Below are positions 1-11,914 of a stretch of 64,000 nt of DNA, piece by piece. Made by a program: the position numbers and the translations under genes. The notes beneath the pieces are model-generated. The model was not told where the DNA came from and ran no database searches. It saw only the letters and a list, made by a program, of their open reading frames with translations. Position 1 is the first letter of the stretch. The number at the start of each line of letters is the position of its first letter. The DNA is from Dipteris shenzhenensis (taxonomy: Eukaryota; Polypodiophyta; Polypodiopsida; Gleicheniales): assembly GCA_047967505.1 (NCBI GenBank), contig CM106539.1; one strand, written 5' to 3'.

Positions 1-302
1 ATAAGATATAAAGGGGGTCTGATCATGATAAGTATTTTCTTGGTTTCTTAATTGCACAAGGGTAAAAAATAGCCACTAAAGATACACCCTTTTTAATTTG
101 AACCCCATTTCTATTTTATCTCATTTGAAACATAAGCATATGTCATGCAACCAAAAATATTATTGTAGGAAATAATAGGATTCCTACTAGTAAAGACCTG
201 TAAAATGAAGGGGTTGGACCTTTCCCTAGTGTTGGTTCGTATTGAAAAGTTCTATAGAAGGAAACTACAAACTATGACAGTGAAATGCAATTGATTATCT
301 AC
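1..302. other. no recognisable feature
   Basis: AT-rich DNA immediately downstream (minus-strand sense) of a copia integrase remnant. It could be more of the same element, but I could not recognise a reverse transcriptase motif in any frame. Confidence 0.4.
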
Positions 303-1010
303 CTAGGGAGGGAGAAAATCCCACATACCGAAAAGGTTACTAATATATTTAATCCAGGTAATGCAATGAAGGCATAATGATAGTAAGGTCGAGATATCAT
401 TGCCCTCCAAGCCGGACATGAAGTCGACCGATGCTTGACTATCTAATGCCTTTGTGGGACATCTATTGAAGATGCGCATTGCTCTATTGCATGCCCATGC
501 CCACCATAAAGTGGACAATTTCTTGGCTTGAAGCATATACCATGCCATATTAGCTATAGAAAGCCTCTTCCTCTCAGCATAGAGACATTTCATCTTGATT
601 ATAAAATGGCCTCTTCTTCTCAGCATCTCAATTTTACAAAGGAGATACTATTGGGTAGACTTCTTTCCTCTTTATAGTAGTTTTCAAACTTCTGCGAGGA
701 ATACTCTCCCTTTCCATTGGATCTCAAAGTTTTGACTTGCTTATGAGTTTTCCTTTTTACCATTGCCTTCCATTCTTTGAGCTTGGCAAGCAATTTAGAT
801 TTCTTTGATAAGAACTAAATCCAAGTTTACTTGCTTAACATCACTTATAAATGTGAGAAAGGAGTGTTGTCCCCATTTTGACATAGTTTGCATTTTGTCC
901 TACAAACATTAGCATGTGGAGTCAACCACCTTGTTGGTTATTGGTCTATAATCTCTCTTGTTTACCAATGGAGAATCATCTTGTGCATTTTTGGTCATCA
1001 CCTCATTGGT
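303..1010 (-). mobile_element. Ty1/copia integrase remnant
   Basis: The minus strand encodes broken pieces of a copia-type integrase. Around 690-830 a frame reads a core-domain segment with the KTLRSNGKGEY block, the counterpart of the conserved TLRSDxGGE of copia integrases. Around 303-600 a second open stretch carries WYMLQAK, LSTLWWAWA and LNRCPTKALD-like (here FNRCPTKALD) blocks, typical of the end of the integrase core. Near 860-900 a possible GAG-pre-integrase knuckle remains (CRTKCKLC). There are several stops and frame changes, no reverse transcriptase was recognised at the downstream edge, and no LTRs were found. It is an old, non-functional fragment. The match to the copia integrase order is clear; the exact limits are approximate. 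Confidence 0.75.
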
Positions 1011-2732
1011 TCAAGTCAATAGCCAACCATTGTGGTGGTTTTGTCTAGCCGCTGAACTGGTCCAATAACTCTCACATCAGACCTCTATTATAGCCAATAA
1101 TCAGCCAATAAGTAGTCATTTATGACTCCTGGTAGCCACAAAGCATGCATGAAAGAAAACAAACAAGCATGCTTGTTTATGGGCTATATATTGTGATAGA
1201 CCTTAACTTAAAAAATGTACATACGTCACCCAAATCGTCTACAAATAGCATCAAACTCAACCAACTTAGTGGTCTATATGTGAACTGAGCTCCCACCAAG
1301 CCATTTTCAATTGGCACATGCATGATGAATTTACTATTGCTTCAATATTTTCACACTGCTTGAAGCTTCTCTTTGCTGAAGAAACAACATGGGCTCTATC
1401 TTTGGATAGAGCCTTGTATTTTGTTCAAGATATCCTACCAAAAGGGTTCCATGAGATCAATCATCTGTTGGGAGATCAATCAACTATTGGGAGAACCAAT
1501 ACTCCCTCCTATGCACTATGCATGGCACCAAGCACTCACGTCGCTCAGACAATTAAGCATCTCCTCTCTTTATCTTCCTTTGCTCAAAACAAACCACACA
1601 TGCATCCATTGATGAAACCAAAGAGAGATATTCTCACTCAATCTCCCTCACACACTCATGCAACAAAAGTAGGAGGGATTTTTTAGGCAAGTAGTTAATA
1701 GGCCTCAAATTCAAAGGGCAATTGTGATCTTGGCAGGCTAGACACCTTGCAACCTTTTCATGATTTGTTTTACCAATACCATGAAGGAGTGGGTTTTGGA
1801 GGTGTAACTAGCATTGCCTCTTTGGGTATCTACTTGTTGAATCTTGGCATCCTTAGCAACACTGGAAAGTCATTGAGTTTCATATGCAAAAGCCATTGAT
1901 TTTTCTCTTCCATCCATTCTCTCTCATGTATCTTAGATTATTGTTTTGTGTCTTTATATAGAGCATTAGCAAACCATTAAATCACACGAGAGGTTGAAGA
2001 ATTATTGTAGGAGTACTTGAAAATCCTGGAAAAAAGAATGAAGAAAATAGTAGCAAACAAGACCATCAAAGATATCTTTGAAAAATTAAATCCTAGAGAT
2101 GCTTATGATTTTGCAAGAGTTGGTAAAAAGGCTACAAGGCAAAGCGATATTCTAGCAATGCCTTGATTTAATGTGAGGTTAACAAAAAATTATAGACTCA
2201 TTAATACAAATGAATGTTGTGCATGTTTCATAAAGAAAATCCTCAATGTCATGATTTTACTTGCACATATAGCTTTATAACTTCTAAAATGACATAAAAG
2301 ACCTAGTTGGAGATACAAAACTAGTTAAACTAAGTAAGAGCAATCACGTAATCATGGATGTTGATAAGCTCCAATGTACGATGGTCGTCCACTATGATGT
2401 TACTTTCAAAGGTAAATGCTAGTTCTCAATTTGGTTACACCCTTGCTCATAGTAGATTGTGAACAAAAACTACTTTTCACTCTTTGACTAGACAAGATGG
2501 AATTGTGAAGGGACAAAGCTAGAGCGAATTAATTTGGTTTCATGAATAGGGATTTAGATGATGAATTTTGCATTTAAAATTTAAAATATATGAGTGTGCA
2601 ATAAAAAATTGGATACATGGTGGTTGGGTGCTTTTCAAGTTCCAATAGAAAACCCTACCATCTTGAAGTGAGTGAGGCAAAAACAAAAATTTGGCAATCC
2701 AAGCTCATAGTATAAGGAAGGGGTGGGCTCCA
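1011..2732. other. no recognisable gene; AT-rich, probably decayed repeats
   Basis: Only short open stretches occur here and none resembles a known family. A plus-strand stretch near 2030-2160 reads a Lys-rich, retroelement-like peptide but is broken by stops on both sides. Confidence 0.4.
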
Positions 2733-2738
2733 TGTGAA

Positions 2739-2770
<32 letters not shown>
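2733..2770. repeat. (TG)n(AG)n compound microsatellite
   Basis: About nine TG units run directly into about eight AG units. The same TG/AG composition recurs near 20.7-21.2 kb. Confidence 0.9.
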
Positions 2771-3176
2771 TTAACGATATTAATATAACATTAATACTTG
2801 ATACACCTTTGGATTTCTAGTGTTTCACCATCAAACAACGCTTTAACACTTTATCGAAGCTTTTTCACTTTCGTTTATTCGGGATTTGGCCGAAATAGTT
2901 TGGCAGATTCCCACGGGGAACCGATGGCGCTTAGCCCAGACCAACCCGAACCGAGGGTCCCCCCCAAACCCCGAAAAGGTAGGAATTTGTTCAAATCTGG
3001 TATCGGCGGATAGTCAAACAATTAAGATGGATCAATGTTGTAGTCTCACGAATGAAAAATCGCCATCATACAACCAATTCAAACAACTCTACTATTGATA
3101 TTTTTTGCATTTTATATCTTGATTATCACTTTATATGTTTTTTGTTTTGGGGTTCATCCGGAACCCTAAAAAATAT

Positions 3177-3371
3177 TTCGGATATGAATAAATGATGCTC
3201 CCATCTCTCATGATGTTGCAAAAGCGTATCTAATTTCTCACTCAGAATAGATGAAATAGATCACCACATTCCGGATATGCATAAATGATGCTCTCATCTC
3301 TCATATGTTGAAAAAACATATTTAATTTCTCACTCAGAATAGATGAAATAGATAACCACATTGCGGATATG
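3177..3371. repeat. 93-bp tandem repeat, two copies plus start of a third
   Basis: The motif CGGATATG starts at 3179, 3272 and 3364, giving a period of 92-93 bp. Each copy continues through an ATAAATGATGCTC block to a TTTCTCACTCAGAATAGATG block. The copies differ by scattered substitutions and small indels. It is non-coding and may lie inside the unrecognised LTR of the neighbouring gypsy element. Confidence 0.85.
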
Positions 3372-4055
3372 TTACAAATTGCGTTATGCGAACAATATTA
3401 ACAATAAAATATGTGTTGTAAACCACATAGTCAGAACACATAATTCAGATCTTCAGAACGATAGAAAAGTGAATGATAGAACTATAAACATCTGTAACAT
3501 GCGTAACATCTGTATATTAGTTTCATATACAATGAACACAAACATTGTAGAGAACTCGTAAGCCCCTCTCTCGTACATGGATTGGAGAACTCAAGAGGTA
3601 CATCTGACAGTTGGTGTCCCTTATCGTCTGAAACCAACTAATTATAACTATATCGAAATAGGAGACACTCATACAGATATTTGTATGGGTATTTATCCGT
3701 GTATCACTGGCACACCCGGTGGATAGGAATTTGAAACAAATTCTTGGACTTTTGAACCCAACGGTAAGTGTTCTTTGAGTAGATTTTCTGATTAATCAAT
3801 ATCAAACTCTCTTCATGAAGCAAACATCACCACAATCCAAGACACACTGGAACATAGAAAGAAGAGCTTGGTGCAGTATAAAGATTCTAACTACATCCAG
3901 ACACAGCTTGTCTACCACTTTTCATCAAAGACTCCCAAACCCAACATTTATTGTTATCATTATAACTAATAAAAGAAAACTGAGAACTTACATTGTGATA
4001 AGATCGTTTGTGTTATAAAACACAGTTTGAAGTAAATATATGTAGTGTGACTGGA
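3372..4055. other. AT-rich stretch, possible LTR of the adjacent gypsy element
   Basis: Lies just downstream (minus sense) of the last coding remnant of the gypsy element, where a 3' LTR would be expected. I could not identify convincing TG...CA ends or a matching second copy in the window, so this is only a positional inference. Confidence 0.2.
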
Positions 4056-6100
4056 ATGTCGTGCCCAGAACAAATAAAGAGAACTATGTTTTAGGAGCAG
4101 GAACTGTTCCTTGACTGCCTTTTTCTTTTTAGTAACTCACCCAGTGATTCTGAAACATGTACTATTCTAGAAATGTTTTCTATATCAACGGCTACATTAA
4201 TGGAGCTGGTAGCTTCGGTATCTTTTCCCAAGTGCTCAAAATGTGAAGATTCTTTTGTCTGATAATATTGAAAGATTTTGTTGACAATCTAATTACTTAA
4301 TACTTGTCTAGAAGCTCTCAAATCCACATAGGTATCCTCCTCATCAAGTGTGCAGTTCTGACTGGCTGTCTATAACAGTTCTTCAGCATCAACTTTTTCT
4401 GCTGTATCTTCTTCTTTAACAAGCTTCTCTACATTAGCGTATCTTTCTGTTCTCTTCTCTTCTACCATCTGTTCTGCAACAATAGAAACATTAAATTCAG
4501 GAGTAACAATTACGGTAGGTGTGGTAGTTACAATGTCAAGCTCATCCTCCTCTGAATGTGGAGACTCACCCAATTCTAATATGGAATCTGCTTTAACCAT
4601 TGTCATCTTGTACAATTCTTTTTGTAAAGCCTCCAACTACTTCCGCAACATTTTAATTCTGAAAATTTCTTCTTTCTTCAAATAATCTTGGAAAGGATAT
4701 GCAATACTTTGTGAAATCTTTATCTTTATGTCATCCCACATTGTTCTCATATGGCTCTTTAGCTAATCCTGCATTTCTCGAAATTCCTAACCACTCACAA
4801 ATCTTCCTTCAATCTCAACTGTGTCTTCTTCAACAATAGAATTTATCTGATTCTCCATAGCTGTTGATGCATGCACCCTATTCTACAGTAAAATTGTTTC
4901 ACACTTGAGACCTGCATTCTCTACTGTTATCAGGTCCAACTACTGTGATAATGCATTACTGAGATTTGACAACCAAGATTTAATATCATCCACCATAGTG
5001 GTTCTGGCTGTCAGAAATTCTTGCAGTTGCTTGATCTTGTCCTCCATATGTTGTTGCTTCTCCTCCATTTCCTGTACCTCTCTTTTAGCTTTCGTCATGG
5101 CCTCTTGAGATTCCTTTTTAATCAACTCATTCTCTTTGATTAAACCAGCACGTTCCTTCTCCCACTTCACCTTTTGTAATTGCAGGGTGTCCATTTCTAT
5201 TTGTATCTAAGATAATTTGCTGTGAATATGATTTCTAAACTTCTTATGTGAAATTCTATGAGTTTTATGGACCTCTCTCTTAGCAACAACAAGTTGGTCC
5301 CGTAACTGATCTATTTCTGCTTATTGCTTGGCATACTTCTTATTATACTTGAATAACAAAGATAATGCATAGTCAGCTTCAGCGATTGTCACCTTTGAAT
5401 CATCAAGACCTTGAAGAACAGGATTTTGGACATCAATAGCTCTTGTACTCCAGGAAGCATGCCCTTCTACTTTTGGGGATGCAAGATTAATTGCGTTATT
5501 AGGAAAACTCATTGGCCACTAAGGGGACCCCTGATTTGGAATCCCAGGTTCTGGTTGCTTCTCCCCTCCTGATTTTGCATTAATTCCTTCCTGAGGCTTT
5601 TGTTGTTCCAAATCCATAAGCTGTTTACTTGCCCCAGCATCACTTGCTTCACCCTTTTCAATTCTTGTTCCAAGGATCTTAAATCTCAATTTCATCACCG
5701 TTTTTGTAACAGGACTAGTAATCTATACTCTAGGTGGTGAGGGTAATATATCTGGCACTACCTTGGCCACTTTGTATGACTCCTTTAAATCGTCTACATC
5801 ATATGTTGCCTTTAGAAGATCTAGTTTGTTCTCATCTGACAAAGGCATCCTTACGTCCTCCTGAGATTTTTGCTCTACTTCAATAGCAGGCCTTCATGTC
5901 AACAAGACATTGGCATGTGAGAATGGGGCTGCCAAAATCTATCACACTCCTCCTCTTGTCTTTTCTTGTTATCTCGTCATTAATTCTATTATACACAATT
6001 TGAGCCCAGTTATACTCCTGCCCTCTCACTGCTGAATACAACATAGAGTAGTTGGTATCTAACATGTAGTCGTATTTTGTTAAAAACAAGATTCTTTCCT
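4056..6100 (-). pseudogene. decayed coiled-coil ORF downstream of gypsy pol
   Basis: Three open stretches (5512-5321, 5194-4940 and 4636-4370) share one minus-strand frame and are separated mainly by single stop codons. A fourth (6089-5880) precedes them after one frameshift. Joined conceptually, they describe a protein of roughly 600 residues. The first part contains YDYMLDTNYSMLYSAVRGQ. The middle is a strongly charged, heptad-like coiled coil rich in Lys, Glu and Gln (for example EVQEMEEKQQHMEDKIKQL). The tail is acidic and Thr/Val/Glu-rich. It lies directly 3' of the integrase in the same orientation, so it most likely belongs to the retrotransposon. I do not recognise a named domain and no function can be given. 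Confidence 0.6.
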
Positions 6101-6712
6101 TTAACCAAAGAAACTACCCCTGTTGGGTTTTGCTCTTGCGTTTCTTCAGCATAAAATAGGCACGAGATATCTACGGCATTCTGAATTAATCAATAAGCAT
6201 GTGCATGTTGCATTTAAAATTTGGCTTTTGCAGGGAATCTGGAATCAACGGCGGTAGCTTAAAAACTTCTACCACCAGCTCAACTATCAATTTAACTCCC
6301 AGTGGTATCATCCCGTTTGTCTTTCTGAGCTGTTTAAACTAAGCATTGGCTTACAAATTCATTTGCTAGTGCCACCAGTTTAGGTTGTTGTAGGCCTCTA
6401 TACACAACTTTCAAAGCAACACACTATTGAGACTCGAAATTCAAAATCCACAAATGGTGATGTAGTAGCTACAACATAGGAACCTACCTGACGCGCTCAA
6501 TCCAGCGGTGATTCTTCAACATCGTGCTCTGTTGCCAGCACCTTTAATACTTTGGATCATGGTTATGCGTATTGGAGGTCATCGCCTTTTGCTTTCCCAT
6601 TGAATCAGATGCTGTCGGAGATTACTTGTGCAACAATACCATTGCTCATCATGTCTACGGTTTCTTGGAAGCTCACTTCTTAAATGATAAATGCCAAAGA
6701 GCAATACAGGAA

Positions 6713-7135
6713 TCATCGCACACTACCGTTCGACTGATAGAAACCTTTGAATTTGAAATAGTCAAGTGACCTAGGCACATGCAAACTTTCACTTCTGAAT
6801 AGACACTCCCCCTCTGATTGGTCTATTGGTTCCCATAACCCTATAAAAGGCTTCGTGCGGAATCCATTCACTAGTATTGGGAATACATTTTCATGCAAAT
6901 CCACAATCCCAAATGTTCCTTGTTTTAAATCCTCCACAATATGGTATATCCCTTGATATCGAAGCCTTAGATTGTGCAAAAACCTCCCCAACTTGTAGTT
7001 GTACACCAGTGCCAGATCACCTGCCTTGAAATTCTTAAATTTTATATTATGGTTCACCCATGCCCGTCTCCAATCCTGGATGACTTGCACTGTATACTGG
7101 CTTTGAATTTGGTCTTCTTTCAATCGCAGCAATTG
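6713..7135 (-). pseudogene. gypsy integrase C-terminal domain
   Basis: A 139-codon open stretch contains the block FKNFKAGDLALVYNYKLGRF followed by LRYQGIYHIVEDLKQGTFGI. This is the GPY/F-like C-terminal module of gypsy integrases (usual form: F..GDLVL.Y.... K...RW.GPY.V). It sits just 3' of the integrase core and upstream of the coiled-coil ORF. Confidence 0.8.
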
Positions 7136-7339
7136 TTCCTAAACTGAACCAACTCTTCAGGGCTCATCTTTTGAACCACAATCTATAGAATTGATGAAAG
7201 GAATTAAGATTGTTAAAGTAATTTTGGGACAATTCCAAGTCCCAATTTTATAGAAAATTCACTATTACTTTCATGCCATGCTCAAACTTGAGAGCATGGC
7301 CTATAATTTTCAAGTGTTCCATGCTCAAACTTAAGTTCA

Positions 7340-8200
7340 AGTGTATATGTTTCAATAAAGAGGATAAAGAGAGAGGGAGAGAGATGATCGAATCCATCCC
7401 AAATCAAGGAATTGTCCCAAAATTACTAAAACAATCTTAATTCCATTGGCACTACAGCCTCCATCTTGTAAACCAACCAAAATAGTGTTAAAAAATGTTG
7501 TATATGCCCACAGAGTTGAATCCAGTTTTGTATCAAAGTCTTTGTTGCTCTCAGATACGGTCATCTTTAAAAATTGCTTTGTCATTTTAGTGCTACTTTC
7601 TGCCTTCCCATTTCCTTGTAGCCATCTTATGAACCACCATATGCACATCGGTCAACTGCTTCACAATATCATTTAGAAAATGAGTCCCTTGATCCGAGAC
7701 CAATTTTATCGGGCATCCAAAATGGATAATGATATTTCAGGACATAAACTTCACTGTACTTGCCATTGTATTATCCCTTATTGCCTGAGCTTCAACCCAT
7801 CGTATTTTGAGTAATCTGTGGCCATCACTGCATACTTATTTCTCGTATACTGCGTTGTTGGCTTGAATGGACCCATGAAGTCAAGGATGCATTTTTAAAA
7901 TGGTTCTAATGGAAGAATCAGATTCAATTGCATTCTCTTAGCGTTCAACAAATGTCCATCCCTCAACAATGCTTTGCAAATTCATGCGCATCTTTGATGA
8001 CACGGCCACCATAATACAGCTTGAAAACCTTCATTGCCATGGTTTCTCCTGCAAAATGGCCACCAAGTACTCCTTGATATGCCACAATCAATATAGCAGT
8101 CTATTCAATTTGGTACACATGTTCACAACACCTGATTAACACCTCTTCGATACAATATTCCACCATGAAAGGTCTGCACTTCTACACCATTTTTTTTCTT
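7340..8200 (-). pseudogene. gypsy integrase core, frameshifted
   Basis: In shifting minus-strand frames I see a KPTTQYTRNKYAVMATDY-like block near 7810-7860. Next comes a segment equivalent to the catalytic SDxGxHF region near 7690-7720 (here GSRDSFSK). The part near 7480-7650 matches NGxAESxxK (here NGKAESSTKMTK) followed by LDSTLWAYTTFFNT, the usual end of the gypsy integrase core. Stops are frequent. Confidence 0.75.
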
Positions 8201-8289
8201 TAATCAAGGGATTTCTTTTGGAAAGATTGCATATGTTAAAAATTGCACCATCATATTGTATCAATACATACCATGAATGGCTTCTAGCT

Positions 8290-9000
8290 CACACAACGCC
8301 ACATTGGGCATTTGGAATGCCCTCTCAGGGAATCTCCCTTGAATACAGCTGACTCAAATAGTCTACCACCAAATGTTGGCTCCCGGCATATGCACTATTG
8401 TATAATCGAATTCTTGCAACAATAGAATCCATTCGGCCAACTTGCCCATCGACTAGAATCAACTTCTTGCAAAGCTTGGTGATCCACGTGAAACGCTATT
8501 TTGTTGTCCACAGCAGATAATGATAAAATTTGCCCAATGCATAGATCATGCCTAAGCACTCCCTCTTAGTTATACGACTTAAATAATATATTGGTTGATA
8601 CTAGCCTTTTTGCCTTTTCTGCATCAGTACCACACCAATGGAAATTATGGCATAAATACATGAAAATCTAGGCTCTAATCTGACGGCTCTAACAATAGGG
8701 CTACCACCAAAATATTTTTAGAAGCCAGAATGCCTTTCCTTGATCCTCCTCCCAAATAAATAGGACATCTTTCTTAGTCAACCTTGTGAGGGGTTGAGAA
8801 ACATATGACAGATAGTGCACAAATCAGTTATGCCACTTTGGCCCTCGAAACTTTGCAACTCCTTAACATTCCTAGGGACCCTAGCATTCTCAAAGGCCTC
8901 AACTTTATGGGGATCAATAACAATCTTTTCTTCTGAAATAATGTTACCCAACAATTACCCCTCTTCAATGTCGCAAAGGCACACATAGCCAGATTTAGGC
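8290..9000 (-). pseudogene. gypsy RT end and RNase H, heavily broken
   Basis: The minus strand reads remnants such as KWHN-FVHYLSYVSQPLTRLTKK and VLFIWEEDQGKAF (the usual hinge between RT and RNase H), then an HNFHWCGTDAEKAK block (the usual IDASD..IG..L.Q position) and KIAFHVDHQAL. The order and phrases match gypsy RNase H closely, although many codons have become stops. Confidence 0.75.
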
Positions 9001-9062
9001 TTAAGTGAGCTTTTTGGCATTTATCAAAGCACTCACGTAATTGATGTAGATGTTCACTTTTT

Positions 9063-9752
9063 CTAAAATGAAATCATTGAAAAACACTCGCATGAAGCTA
9101 GCAAGATAGGACATAAATACTTGCTATATCCAAGTCGAAATATAGGTGGTGCATGTTTCAACCCAAATGTCATCAAGTTACTTGCAAAGACACCCCATTC
9201 TATAACAAATGTCCTATTATCTTTATCATCTTTAGCCATATGGATATAATTGTACCTTCTAAATCCATCTAAGAACCTATACATCTCATGCCCAGCAGCA
9301 ACATCAAGCAGAGTATCACAAAACAGAAGAGGAAACAAATAAGTGATTGTTATAGCATTTAACTTCCAACAGTCCACACAAATTCTCAACTTACCATTTT
9401 TCTTCAGAACAAAGGATAGCTAAGTCACCTTATGTATTGGGTAAATGAACCCCACCATTAATAGTTTGTCAATCCTCTTCTTGACTAGTTTAGCAAATTT
9501 TAGATTCATAGGGTAGCATTGTTGAATTATGGGTTTGGCATCTTTCTTCAGATTGATCCTATGTATAGACACCACTCCCTTCATATTCGTATACTCCCAT
9601 GCAAAGATATCTCTGTAATCTTGCAATAGCTCGACCAACTCCACCCAAAATTGTCCCATAGCATGCACATTGATTTTCATTGGTTTGAGGTCTTCCACAG
9701 TTCCCAGATTGAATTCTTCCAAGTCGTCTTCTTTGACACGGGATGTCCTCAC
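9063..9752 (-). pseudogene. gypsy reverse transcriptase, N-terminal half
   Basis: Two open stretches in adjacent frames give the RT entry region (DIFAWEYTNMKGV, PIIQQCYPMN, LLMVGFIYPIHKVT) and then LRICVDCWKLNAITI, FLDGFRRYNYIHMAKDD, FVIEWGVFASNLMTFGLKHAPPIF. In functional gypsy elements these read R(V/I)CVDYRxLN, D..SGYNQI and MPFGLxNAPATFQ. The Cys-Trp and Arg-Arg substitutions in conserved positions support decay. The catalytic YxDD region lies below 9063 and is not recognisable. Confidence 0.9.
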
Positions 9753-10149
9753 ATCTAGTCTTAATAGGCCAATTCAGCCTTCAAAATCAATTCTTCTCCA
9801 TATTTTTGAGACAAGGAGATTTCCCCCTCATCTAGTTCTGGATCCAGATTGGAAGGTTGCATGCTACACTGGTCGACTTGCTCATTTGTCACCAAATTCT
9901 CAATTGTTACCGCACAAACATTGGTGGTGTTTTGCTTCCTTCGAATACCCTGATTAAAGATTTCTACCACATCTATTTCAAAAATTGGAACCATCGATGA
10001 GTTGGCATCAAAAACCTTTTGTTCTTTGTCATCATCAAGTTCTATGCCCATATTCATCTCTTGCGCCATAAGTTGTGGTTCCTTTTTTGTCAAGATCATA
10101 TTTGGGATTATTTGCATCTTTAGCTTCTTCTTTTTGCTTCTCACTATGA

Positions 10150-10393
10150 TCGTTGAGCAATCCAATCTTGTTTCGCTTTGGTTACTTTGACCCATGGCCT
10201 GCCTAATATGGATCAATCGATAATGCCTATCGGTTGAATCCTTCTTTGATCTGCCATGCAGACTTGAAACGGTACAGGCTCCAGACCAAAAAGTCCAAAC
10301 CTTTTGAGCATATATTGGGGCAAAATGTTCACTCCAAAACCTCCATCTAACAACACTGACCACTAAAGTCTGAACGTTATACTGCACCTTCAT
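10150..10393 (-). pseudogene. gypsy aspartic protease remnant
   Basis: One minus-strand frame reads LLDGGFGVNILPQYMLKRFG, then VPFQVCMADQRRIQPIGII and LGRPWVK. Plant gypsy retropepsins have xDGGSGVNILPE, ADQ.R..P.G and LGRPWL in the same spacing. The catalytic region survives as DGG. A stop separates the last two blocks, and the longest open frame here is a different one, so the protease frame is not open throughout. Confidence 0.75.
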
Positions 10394-10689
10394 CGTCGGT
10401 ACCTATAATTGACATCCTCAAGCTTGGCATGGTATGCAATTGATTAAAACTTTGAGCAGTGGGAACAAGTGTGCTCCGTTGGGAGCTTTGGATCCTCCTC
10501 CAATTCCCCAGGAAGAATCATTCGTGTCCACATGCATAATAGAAGCCCATTCAAATCTTGAATTTTTTTTCTCCATGAAAAGTTTTTATACCTGATTCCT
10601 ATGGACCATGGTATCCTATAGACTATCCTTGTATTATATTGCCTTGTTTGAGGATCAAGGGGGGAGATTGGAGAGCACAAGAGAGGCAA

Positions 10690-11250
10690 TTTAACACTAT
10701 GCACTATATGCTATGTTGTATTCAACATGAACATGAATACATATTAAAACCCTTAAGGTTAGGATTCAGGGTCTGATCCAATGACCTTATGGTATGGTGC
10801 AATTTCTACTATCCTTAATATCCCCTCTTACATTTCATTGGGTAAGTAGAGGGTGCATGTATAACATCATTTTTTGGATGTTTTTTGGTGCATATGATAG
10901 CAACCAAAATCGAAAAAAACATAGTATGTGCATGTCTGAGAACAGCTACATAGTGGAATTCCAATACAAAGAGTACACAACCTAGATCTTTTACATAAAG
11001 GTGAATTTCCAAGTATTGCTGTAGGTCATCCCGTCCCTTTGGGAACAAACCCAAACTAGGTTGAAGGGATGACGGAAGAATCCCAAAGAATGAAGTCCAC
11101 ATGGATCAAAGACTAGTTGATCAAAAAATGACCACTTGAGTAACTCCATGTATGGTAGCATACTAAAAATGCCATAAGTTTTTGGGGACTATGAAATTGA
11201 TCTATCAAAGATGACTCTAGACCTAAAGCTAGTCAGTGTACTTGTGAAGA
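10690..11250. repeat. dispersed repeat, copy 1 (partner at 13.6 kb)
   Basis: Shares a series of blocks in the same order and orientation with 13585-14040. The first is a CTATGTTGTATT block, followed by TTATG-TATGGTGCAAT. Next come GATAGCAACCAAA, a GGGAACAAA-CCCAAA block, and AAGTCCAC followed by a TAGATCAAAGA-like block. Divergence is considerable with many indels. The two could be LTRs of one old element enclosing 11.25-13.58 kb, or two independent insertions. A TRIM element is inserted at its right edge. Confidence 0.65.
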
Positions 11251-11256
11251 AAGAAT

Positions 11257-11536
11257 TGTTGGGAATGGGCTAACCCCCTTGGTGTACCCCCTTGTGCGAC
11301 TTGTATCATTAAATGGCTAATGGGTGAAGGGATCCTTGTGGTTCTAGTTGACATGTGGACTTGTGGCTTGACTAATCCCATAATCAATGAATGCAATGGA
11401 GAGTTGAACCCCCCCTCTCTTATCCTATTGGCTTTTTGTGAGAGGAGAGGGCTTGGCATGGCTAGGGTGAGAGGGAGTGGGACCCCTCATAACTGGTTCC
11501 CCCTGAGGATACTCGCATCTTTTGTGATCCCCAACA
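11257..11536 (+). repeat. left LTR of the TRIM-like element
   Basis: 280 bp, ends TGTTGGG and CCCAACA. Shared blocks with the right LTR include GGCTAATGG, CTTGTGGT-CTAGTT, CTAATCCCATAA, CTCTCTTATCCT and GACCCCTCATAA. Confidence 0.85.
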
Positions 11537-11549
11537 TGGTATCAAATCC
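11537..11549 (+). other. primer-binding site of the TRIM-like element
   Basis: TGGTATCAAATCC directly abuts the left LTR. Plant copia/TRIM elements typically carry TGGTATCAGAGCC here, complementary to the 3' end of initiator tRNA-Met; two positions differ. Confidence 0.8.
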
Positions 11550-11914
11550 TATTTAATCCAATGGACTATGCATGCTATGGTGACTCTCATGCATGAGTGA
11601 CGTATGGCAGTGGTTGTCTCTATCTAGACTACTACAAAGGGTTGTGAATCATCACAAACACGTGAAGTGTGACTTTGGATAGCAGAGTTTTTGTGATCTA
11701 TAGTAGCTGGCTACTGTAAAGTGTGACTTTATATGGAAAGGTGGTGCTTGCACTATTAATTGACTATATCTTTTCTGGCATGGATGTTGAGGCACTTTGG
11801 ACGACTTTGATTTGTTGACCCCGTGCAATTTGTCTTGTGCCAATACGGTTTGTGGGTTGGCCTTTGGTTTGGTCAGTCCACCTTTCCACGTGCTTGGACC
11901 ATCGGCATGAGGGG

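Larger units (their letters stand above)
4056..10393 (-). mobile_element. degenerate Ty3/gypsy LTR retrotransposon with an extra ORF downstream of pol
   Basis: Read on the minus strand, the domains come in the order protease, reverse transcriptase, RNase H, integrase and integrase C-terminal domain, followed by a further long reading frame. Protease-RT-RNase H-integrase order defines Ty3/gypsy; copia elements carry integrase first. All domains are interrupted by frameshifts and stops, so the copy is dead. Gag and LTRs are not recognisable. An additional ORF 3' of pol is known from Athila-type plant gypsy elements (env-like ORF), but I cannot assign this one to a lineage from sequence alone. 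Sub-regions are listed separately. Confidence 0.85.

Noticed and set aside
2798-3013. GC-richer ORF as organelle-derived or host coding DNA
   Set aside because: Short, no recognisable protein, no splice or start context, and no organelle gene recognised.
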